DNA from: Solen grandis
Taxonomy: Eukaryota; Mollusca; Bivalvia; Adapedonta; Solenidae
Assembly (NCBI GenBank): GCA_021229015.1
Contig: CM037790.1
Span: 51,530,997-51,594,996 of the forward strand
Reading direction: 5' to 3'
Length of the DNA: 64,000 nt
Part shown: positions 11,901-22,700 of the stretch, piece after piece
How positions within the stretch are numbered: the stretch's first letter is position 1
Layout of the letters: each line of letters begins with the position of its first letter
Program-made: the position numbers and the translations under genes
The notes under the pieces: model-generated
Told to the model about the DNA's origin: nothing
The model's input: the letters and a program-made list of their open reading frames with translations, nothing else
Databases searched by the model: none

Positions 11901-14900
11901 GTTTTTGGCGGTTTGGCAAGTTTGTGGATATCTTCATTGATGATCGACTGCCCACTCGGAATGGGAAACTCATTTTTGCCTCCTGCACAGATCCAGAGGA
12001 ATTCTGGGTGTCTCTTATTGAGAAGGCTATGCAAAGTAAGAGTGAGCTTGATATCTGAAATTTTGTCTGATGAGGTCTGTGAAGAAATAAAGATTTGAAA
12101 CATAGTCTTATACTCACAGAAAATAACTTGTTTATTATAGCTCACATTTTTTTTCCTATATTTTTTGTTTTTTTTTTTTTAAATTGTAATTAATTGGTTG
12201 TCAGCTTCTTCATGGATAATATCATTATTGCCAATACCTTCCATGCCAACATCTCACTTCTCAGCATCTTTATTAACATTATCAGTGTCATCCTCACACA
12301 CACTCACAATAATCTATTCCATTTCACACAGACTGCATGGCTCATATGAGGCTATAGACGGAGGTCACACAATGGACGCTTTAGTTGACTTGACCGGTGG
12401 ACTTGCGGAGAGATATGACATCGAGAACAAGGATCCCATTCTGTACCGCCAGATCATGAGGGCCAGCAAGTCGGAGGCATTCATCACATGTTCAAGAAAG
12501 GTATGTGTATAGTGAATGCATACAATAATATACAAAATGAAATGGCTTACATTTATGTAACATTCGTAGAGTTCAGTTGAAAATGAAAGACATTCATTGA
12601 TAGATAGATTCATCATAAGGCTTTTTTTGGGGGGGTGAGGTTCAAACCTACTAAATATTGGACTGAATTGTAGTTATAGGATAATATTAAAAAAACTTAT
12701 ATTGTATAAAACATATTGACATTTGCATATCATGGAATACTTAGTAATAGTTCTTTTCTGTATCTTTAATCTAAATATGCAGGGAGACTGGCGGTTATCT
12801 AACCAGGCTGATCCAAACGGACTTGTTTCTGGTCATGCATACACAATCACCGGTATCGATAAGGTAGGTCAGTTTTTAAGTGTTAAGAGATGGCTGGAAG
12901 TGTTTAAAAAAGTGAGTTTCCCCTATAGTCTAAATGTTCGATATAAAATACTTTGCCTCCGAATACAGATCTTTATTTTTGTTACATGAAATATTTAAGA
13001 AAATTAATTAAGTTTTTTGTTGGGTTTTGTTTTTCACAATAATGCAATTTTTGCTATTTTCATATAGCTTTTCATTAACTTTTTTCATCTGCCTATGTCC
13101 TCTATCATTTAACTACTTTAATGTTTTATTGCTTCTTCAAATGCTATAATGGGTTTGCTTGTTTCCTACTTATAGAGTTGCCTGAACAAAAAAAGGAATT
13201 ATGTTCCAATTAGCTAATCGAGTTTTCTAAAGTTCCTTCTTAAATTGCAATGAATGCACTACATTTTCATTTCCATCAGCAATTATGCTTTTAATACTGT
13301 CTAGTTCCCTCATGTTTCTCTACCCTAATCTGATACCCTTTATTTTGATGAAAAGATTCTTCATTAGTTTGTCACATTAAGAAGATGCCCCATACAAATA
13401 CCATCATATTGTATCTAGTATATGTATTACTAGTATAATGTCCAGTTTCAAAATAATTTTCTAATCATGGTTTCTGGTTTTGTAAAATATTAAAAGTGTG
13501 AAATATTTTTTTGAAAATTCATTTCGCAAAACCAAGTGCACAGTATCTAATAGAACCTGCCATGTTCCAGATCCGGCACAAGATGGGGGAGGATAAACTA
13601 GTGAGAATCAGGAACCCCTGGGCTGATGGAACTGAATGGAAAGGCTCCTGGAGTGACAAGTATAAACACTTCCTCTACTGTCTTCAAACTTTTTATATTG
13701 CTATTTAACCCTTTATCACATACATTTTGATTCATTGGCAAACAGAGTAAACCCAGATCAGGGTGCCTGGATAGCATAGTGGTAATGTGCTTTGCTTCTC
13801 ACCAATGCATCCAGAGCTTGATTCCTGGTAACATAATCTAAAGGGTTCAGTGGTCGCCTGTCTAGACACATGGGTTTTCTCTGGGCTCTCCGGTTTCTTC
13901 CCACAATAATGATCACATATGCCGCCACCAGAGCCATCGAGAGTGATTAATTTATGTTGTGTGATTTTCTTTCGTTATTTATAAATAAATAAAGTTTTAA
14001 AAAACAAATCAGAAACCTCCTGATATAAATCCGTTGTAGTTTATAACTGAGTGACTTGAGTGGGTGGCTACCTGCTGTTGTTATGGCGATAATCTTCAGC
14101 AGCTAATTTAGTGCATTGACATTACAGTGATGTGAACTGGACGTGGGTGGATGATGAGACCAAACAGAGACTTGGTCTGCAGTCAAAAGATGACGGAGAA
14201 TTCTGGATGTCGTACAAGGACTTCTGCCGACACTTCTCTGAGGTGACCATCTGCCTCATGGGGCCGGACTTTGATGGAGATGGTGTCTCAGACAATGCAG
14301 GTATACAAATTAACACACTATGATGCTAATTATAATTTTTAGTAATCTACACTGTATCATCATATAACCCCCCAAAAAATATATGTAAATGTTAAATCAT
14401 TATGTTCCCAAACACCTTAAAACATTTTTCAGCCAAATTTGAAAGTTAACAATTTCTTAAAAAGTATTGCTGTTTGGTTTGGGGTCACATTGCCAACACA
14501 ACGAAAAACAAAAGACAAAGTTGATATAATGGAAAAGGATAACTGTCAAAAATACTTAAAGGTTGATTATTTAAGTTAAAAATATTGTTTGTCTAACATG
14601 TGTATGGCAGTACTGTCACACATCTCTAATAACAACTACATGTAATCATATATCATGAATATTGTCTATAAACCATGATTACAGGAGATGTGAAGGTCGT
14701 GAGAGGTCAGTGGGTTGCTGGAAAGACAGCAGGGGGGTCAAGGAATAACCTCCAGATGTTTGCGACCAACCCACAGTATCTTCTAACACTGACTGACCCA
14801 GGTATGTTGTCAGAGACTTGTGGTTATTCCCCTTGCTTCACAAAGTGAGGTAGGGGTTATGTAGACTATTTAACTATTTTTGAGTTTACCGTCGCTTCGA

Positions 14901-16046
14901 CAGTATTTCAGTCATATAGCGATGTCCAGCTAATTACAGGTGGAGGAAGACCCTGAATGCACGGAGGCATCCGGGTAGAACCACCGACCTACCGCAAGCC
15001 AGCTGGAAAGCTTCCTCTCATAAAAATCCAAATGACCCTTACGGGATTCGAACCCACGCGGTGAGGGGCTGAGTGAGTGTTAAAGTAAAAGGGGGTTATG
15101 TAGAAATCATGTGAATTATCTCATACTGTCCCATCACCTCCTTTCACATCCTGACCTTGAATAAATCGAATGTGGCATTTTTACCTTGACTATACAAAGT
15201 ATGTCAAGCTTTTCTTATAACCCTGGCAACAGCAGAGTCACACCTTGGTTAAGGTTTTGCATGCAATTTACTACATTGTATCATGCATATATCTTAGTAA
15301 CCAGCTTTGCATATTCATTTGATATATCGCTAAGGTCCTCAGGGGCATTAAACAAAAAAATAAGATAACTTCTGGCCAATTTCTGTGCAAATTACAGCCC
15401 TTTTTGAACTTTGAAATTTTGGTTTAAGTTTTGCATGCAACTTACTATTATGTTTATCTCTCATTAATCAGTTATGGGATTGACTGAAAACTTCATATAG
15501 GTGTTTAGGGGCATCAAAACATCAAGTAAGATAACTCTTGCCTGACTTTATTATTAACTAGGCCCCATTTGAACTTCGAAATGCTGGTTCATGTTTTGTT
15601 GCAGAAAACATAATGTTTACCAAAGGAGCTATTTTTGTTGGATCAATATCAATGTATAAAACCTTCAAAGAAATCAACAACACTTAAATGATTATGCAGT
15701 GGTGTGTTTATATGAAAAAGAGTCAACTCAACAATTCCTTTATGTGACACGGCCATGTTCCAGATGACTTCAATGTGGACACCGACGACCCTGACTGTGA
15801 GGGCATGTGCAGTATTGTGATATCCCTGATGCAGGAACACCGACAGTCCCGCAGAAATGTCAAGGTCAAACGACTACAGATAGGATTTATGTTATATGAG
15901 GTAAGATCACCTCACTTGCTTGTCTAACCCTTTACCTCATGAATATTTATGTCTAACTTTATAATTTGAATATTAATTTTTGTGTCGCCTGCATAGCATG
16001 GCAGACACATAGGGATCACTTTGTCCGTCGTCGTCGTCGTCGTCGT

Positions 16047-16081
<35 letters not shown>

Positions 16082-19000
16082 TCACACTTTCTTGTCCGGA
16101 GCATAACTCGAAAAGTATTTGAGGTATCACCTTGAAACTTAAAACATGGATAGATCACATTGAGGTGGAGTGCAGGGCACAAGAATGATAACTCTGACTT
16201 TCGTATTTTCTGAGTTATTACCCTTTGTTGATTCTGAGATTTTATTTTTGTCCGGACCATAACTCAAAAAGTATTTGAGGTATCACCTTGAAACTTAAAA
16301 CATGGATAGATCACATTGAGGTGGAGTGCAGTGCACAAGAATGATAACTCTGACTTTCGTATTTTCTGAGTTATTTCCCTTTGTTGATTCTGAGATTTTA
16401 TTTTTGTCCGGACCATAACTCAAAAAGTATTTGAGGTATCACCTTGAAATTTAAAACATGGATAGATCACATTGAGGTGGAGTAAAATTTAATTTTTTTT
16501 CAGACTTAATTTTTGTCTGGGGCATAATTCGAAACGTATTTGAGGTGTTGACTTGAAACTTCATAGATCTCAATGGTCTGAGTGCAGTGCACATGAATGA
16601 TAACTCTGTTTCTCTTTTTCCTTGAGTTATTGCCCTTTGTTGATACTCAGACTTCATTTTTGTCTGGAGCATAACACGAAAAGTATTTGAGGTATTACTT
16701 TGAAACCTCACAGGTGGAAAGATCTCATGGAGTGCATTGTGCAAGAATGATAACTGTTGTATTTTTGGAGTTATTTCCCTTTGTTTATTTTTTAGCTCAC
16801 CTGAGCACAAAGTGCTCAAGGTGAGCTTTTGTGATCGCCCTTCGTCCGGCGTCCGTCGTCGTCCGTCGTGCGTCGTGCGTCGTCCGTCGTCCGTCGTCAA
16901 CAATTTGCTTTAAACGACATCTCCTCTGAAACTGCTGGACAGAATTTAATGAAACTTGGCAGGAATGTTCCTTGGGTGAGGCTCTACAAAAGTTGCTAAA
17001 ATAAAGTTGATCCATGAAGAACTCTGGTTGCCATGGCAACAAAAAGAAAAATAATTTGAAAACTTTAAAAATCATCTCCTTCAAAACTACTGGCCAGATT
17101 TCAAAATGATTTGGTACAGATGTTCCTTGGGTCAACCTCTACCAAAGTTGCTAAAATTATTCCGATCCGTAAAAAAACATGGCCGCCAGGGGCGGGGCTT
17201 ATTTGCCTTATATGTATATAGAGAAACCTTTAAACAACATCTCCTCTGAAACCACTGGACAGAATTTGATTAAACTTGGCAGGGATGATCCTTGGGTCAA
17301 CCTTCACAAAAGTTGCTAAAACAAACTTGATCCATTTAGAACTCTGGTTGCCATGGCAACAAAAAAAATCATCTTCTTCAAAAGTACTGGCCAGATTTTA
17401 AAATAAATTGGTACAGATGTTCCTTGGGTCATCCTCTACCAAAATTGCTAAAATTATTCCGATCCGTAAAAAAACATGGCCGCCAGGGGCGGGGCTTATT
17501 TGCCTTATATGTATATAGAGAAACCTTTAAACAACATCTCCTCTGAAACCACTGGACAGAATTTGATTAAACTTGGCAGGGATGATCCTTGGGTCAACCT
17601 TCACAAAAGTTGCTAAAATAAACTTGATCCATGTAGAACTCTGGTTGCCATGGCAACAAAAAAAAATAAAAATGAAAACTTTAAAAATCATCTTCTTCAA
17701 AAGTACTGGCCAGATTTTAAAATAAATTGTTACAGATGTTCCTTGGGACAACCTCTACCAAAGTTGCTAAAATTATTCCGATCCATAAAAAAACATGGCC
17801 GCCAGGGGCGGGGCTTATTTGCCTTATATGTATATAGGGAAACCTTTAAACAACATCTCCTCTGAAACCACTGGACAGAATTTGATTAAACTTGGCAGGG
17901 ATGATCCTTGGGTCAACCTTCACAAAAGTTGCTAAAACAAACTTGATCCATTTAGAACTCTGGTTGCCATGGCAACAAAAAGGAAAAAAAAATGAAAACT
18001 TTAAAAATCATCTTCTTCAAAAGTACTGGCCAGATTTTAAAATAAATTGGTACAGATGTTCCTTGGGTCATCCTCTACCAAAATTGCTAAAATTATTCCG
18101 ATCCGTAAAAAAACATGGCCGCCAGGGGCGGGGCTTATTTGCCTTATATGTATATAGAGAAACCTTTAAACAACATCTCCTCTGAAACCACTGGACAGAA
18201 TTTGATTAAACTTGGCAGGGATGATCCTTGGGTCAACCTTCACAAAAGTTGCTAAAATAAACTTGATCCATGTAGAACTCTGGTTGCCATGGCAACAAAA
18301 AAAAATAAAAATGAAAACTTTAAAAATCATCTTCTTCAAAAGTACTGGCCAGATTTTAAAATAAATTGTTACAGATGTTCCTTGGGACAACCTCTACCAA
18401 AGTTGCTAAAATTATTCCGATCCGTAAAAAAACATGGCCGCCAGGGGCGGGGCTTATTTGCCTTATATGTATATAGGGAAACCTTTAAACAACATCTCCT
18501 CTGAAACCACTGGACAGAATTTGATTAAACTTGGCAGGGATGATCCTTGGGTCAACCTTCACAAAAGTTGCTAAAATAAACTTGATCCATGTAGAACTCT
18601 GGTTGCCATGGCAACAAAAAGAAAAAAAAATGAAAACTTTAAAAATCATCTCCTTCAAAACTACTGGCCAGATTTTAAAATAAATTGGTACAGATGTTCC
18701 TTGGGTCAACCTCTACCAAAGTTGCTAAAATTATTCTGATCCGTAAAAAAACATGGCCGCCAGGGGCGGGGCTTATTTGCCTTATATGTATATAGAGAAA
18801 CCTTTAAACAACATCTCCTCTGAAACCACTAGACAGATTTAGATTAAACTTGGCAGGGATGATCCTTGGGTCAACCTACACAAAAGTTGCTAAAATAAAC
18901 TTGATCCATGTAGAACTCTGGTTGCCATGGCAACAAAAAGAAAGAAAAAAAATGAAAACTTTAAAAATCATCTTCTTCAAAAGTACTGGCCAGATTTTAA

Positions 19001-19704
19001 AATAAATTGGTACAGATGTTCCTTGGGTCAACCTCTACCAAAGTTGCTAAAATTATTCCGATCCGTAAAAAACATGGCCGCCAGGGGCGGGGCTTATTTG
19101 CCTTATATGTATATAGGGAAAACTTTAATCAACATTTCCTCTGAAACCACTGGACAAAATTTGATTAAATTCGGCAGGAATGATCCTTGGGTCAACCTTC
19201 ACAAAAGTTCCTAAAATAAACTTGATCCATATAGAACTCTGGTTGCCATGGCAACAAAAAAAAAAAAAATGAAAACTTTAAAAATCATCTTCTTCAAAAC
19301 TACTGGCCAGATTTTAAAATAAATTGGTACAGATGTTCCTTGGGTCAACCTATTTATCTCAGGTGAGCGATTTAGGGCCATCATGGGCCTCTTGTTTGGA
19401 TTTAATTCTTGTGTGGTGCATAACTTGTAAAGTATTTGAAGTGTTGCCTTAAACATTTATAGTAGATAGATCTCTTTGGTCTGAGTGCAGTACACAAGAA
19501 TGATAACTCAATAATGATAATGATGACTACAAACTTGCAACATATATATAATTAACGTCATAAGTGCTTAATGACGTCATAATTTTTCTTACAGTTAATG
19601 TTTTGAATTCATAGTCATTCTGACACTCCTCTGATGAAGACTGTATAGTCGAAAGTGCTCGGGAAAATTATTACATATTGCACTGTTTGAATATTTTATT
19701 TCCC

Positions 19705-19735
<31 letters not shown>

Positions 19736-19739
19736 AAAA

Positions 19740-19772
<33 letters not shown>

Positions 19773-22700
19773 ATTTGGTGTTATTTTGTACCTCACAAAA
19801 TAGATTATGCTTTATCAATAATTTGTCAAAAGATCGATTTTCTAGTCAATTCTTTCATCAAACATGCTTAAATGCAGGCGACACAAGTGTTCCGAGGAAC
19901 ACCCACATCTAGTCCTGAACTTTAGATGGTATTGAAACAGTGGATTTTACTTGTTGTTGTTGTTGTATTGGAGTTTACCGTCGCTGCGATAATATTTCAA
20001 TCATATAGCGACGTCCAGCTAATTACAGGTGGAGGAAGACCCCGAGTACACAGAGGTACCCGGGTAGAACCACCGACCTACCGCAAGCCTACTGGAAGGC
20101 GGATTTTACTTGTCATACAGACTGTGTAGAATCTAAGCAACAATATTGTATGTGCAAACAAAGGGCACCTTTATCAGACAGCTCCTGGAATTAGCTGTCT
20201 GATCTGGGTCTAATATGTTAAGCCAACAAATAAACATTTCTTTTTATGTTGATTGGGAACAAAGTTCTCACAATGTATACAAATCTGTCCCTGTGGTTCT
20301 TAGGTTGGACCTGTACTTTATGCCTAGGAAGGTAAAGGTTCAAGCCCACCACCTTTAGATCTGCAGTCATATACACTACCACCAGTTTCATTGGCTGAAG
20401 TCACTACAGGTATTCATAAAATACAATCAATATCTTCTCTGATACAAACATTGGGTCCAAAATCACTGCACTTCGAACACTTAAGGTATCATCACAATCG
20501 TGCTCACATAGCAACAGAAAATAACCATTCAATAATGAGAAAAATTCATTGTTCATAAAAATTATGCAAAACACATTGTACAGGCTAAAATCTCACAAGA
20601 AATGATATAAAAATTTATGAAAGTCCCCATCAAAGCATATATAAATGGCAATGTTCTGGAAAGTTTTCTTCTTCTAATTACTCTCTTGAAATTCTCATCA
20701 TATATCAATAGATGAATAAAATTGTAGGGAATGAGATATTTAAACCTGTAAATGATGACAACAGTTAATAGCATTGTGGTCTGTAAAATAAAACACAAAA
20801 CCTTGTAATTAGGTGCAAAAGGAAAACATAAAACTTGGTGAGCTCATTCAATAAACCATAAAGCACTTTGCTGGACATAAAATAGGCATATTTTGAGTAC
20901 TTGGTGCAAAATTTAAATACAGCAGTTATAATAGTTTTGTACCAAGCCCTTGGTTTAAGTCTGTTATTTTATTTATTTTTTTTTTCCCCTCAGAAAAAAG
21001 AAAAAAGCTGATTTCACTTTCACACACATTATTGTTTTCCTTCAAAATACTGTGAATCTTTTTCAGTCATCAAGTGGTTATTTCCATAAACCCACCTCCT
21101 GGCTTCACTTTGTGAGTGCAGGGAAAATAAAGAAATCAGGTGCAGTCTCCTTAGTCCTTAGCATATCACAAAAAGTTCAATATCTTCACCATCTTTTGAG
21201 GAACTGCAATTAAAATTTTGTTCTGAAGTAGTTCCCATCTCATCTCTTTCTTTATAGTTTTTGAAGAGTTATGGTTCCTTTCTAATCAGAAAATTCATCG
21301 GACAATTGTTAATGTCTGTAACACAAGTCAATGTAGAGATGGTATTAATCACCTTCAGTTATAGACCATTTCACTCTGGAATGAGATGCAAACCTACGTA
21401 AATCAGCGAGCACTTCCCTTACACCTTATCTACATGCTGGTGTATTATTCCATTGACACATTGTTCATTGGAAAATAAGCATACATTTGAGATTTTTCCA
21501 TAGTCACTGAGAATCGTGTCAGTATTCCTGATCCCCTGGTGAAATGGTCTATAGTTCTAGCACTCTCTTACACATCAGCTTACATTACATTCACCTCTGC
21601 GGTGGGCTCAGAAAGTAGTTCCAAATAAATGACGTCATCCAGACCGTTGTTCAAATATTTAATTTGAAGGAGACTAGATAGGCCACTTAAACTGTGAAAT
21701 ATATATAAATAGCACCATGTCCTGATCGAAATGGTCATTAAAATTACAAACTGGCTTTAAACTACGATATCCGGCTGAACCTGTAAATATTTACATTTGC
21801 AGACGAGCGTTTGCGGATTGTTCGGAGAAATAAGGCAGAAAATAGTTCCCATAATAACAATTAAAATAATTAATATTTTACATACGTTTTATGATGATTC
21901 AAAGAGTATTTATTCAATGTTTCTATACTTAAGATCCGTAAAGTACACTTAAATCCATGTTAAATGAGTGCTTTCTGTTTTGACAAGATTCTTGTCATTG
22001 AGCCCGTTGCAGAGATGTTATGTGAGGAACAAACGACAACTCTGCAGGGAGATTGTTGTTCTAGTTCAACCTCAGTTTGAGAATTGAAATTCAGACTTTA
22101 CAACATTATGCAAAGCATGCTCCATTTGTATGCTTCCACAATCAAGCTTATAGACACAGCAGGGATATTCATGTAATTTTGTTGCCTGTTTTCAGATGGA
22201 TGACTCAGACTACGCCCTTCCCCCTCGCTACTTCAGATACCACCCTGACTGCGGTAAGTCTGGGGTCTATATCAATGTCCGTGAGGTTAGCGGCAGGTTC
22301 GAGCTCTACCCAGGTCGCTATGTCATCATACCATCTACATTCAAACAGGATGATCAGGGATCATTCATGCTACGTGTGTTTGGAGAGAAACCATTCAAAC
22401 TTGAGGGGTAAGTTTTTTTTTTTTTATATATAATACAGTGAAGGTCCATTATAACACTATTACTTGAGTTCAAATCTAGAAGCCTCATTATATTGGACAA
22501 CAGCTCCATTATAATGCTATTACTTGAGTTCAAATCTAGAAGTCTCATTATATTGGACAATAGTTCCATTATAATGCTATTACTTGAGTTCAAATCTAGA
22601 AGCCTCATTATATTGGACATCAGCTCCATTCCCACGCTATATTTGAGTACAAGCCTAGTTACTGCATTATATTGGACTGTGTGAAATTACACCTGTCAAA

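Larger units (their letters stand above)
15981..19902 (+). mobile_element. Helentron-like non-autonomous element, outer, with another element inside
   Basis: Left end TGTGTCGCCTGCAT (15981-15994) is inversely repeated as ATGCAGGCGACACA at 19872-19885. This right copy is subterminal: it is followed by a 16-nt hairpin GTGTTCCGAGGAACAC (19887-19902, 7-bp stem). A GTC/GGC microsatellite (16022-16083) follows the left end, then tandem units (period 156, with shorter variants) marked by GTCCGG at 16094, 16250 and 16406 and GTCTGG at 16515 and 16662. A left TIR, subterminal right TIR, 3' hairpin, microsatellite and tandem core match the published plan of Helitron2/Helentron non-autonomous elements. 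No protein is encoded. Confidence 0.7.

Noticed and set aside
17527..19456. Series of similar 60-97 codon frames on both strands
   Set aside because: They recur once per 319-bp tandem unit and reflect the repeat, with no protein family match.
15981..19902. Autonomous transposon proteins inside the Helentron-like elements
   Set aside because: No Rep, helicase or endonuclease motifs in any frame; these are non-autonomous.
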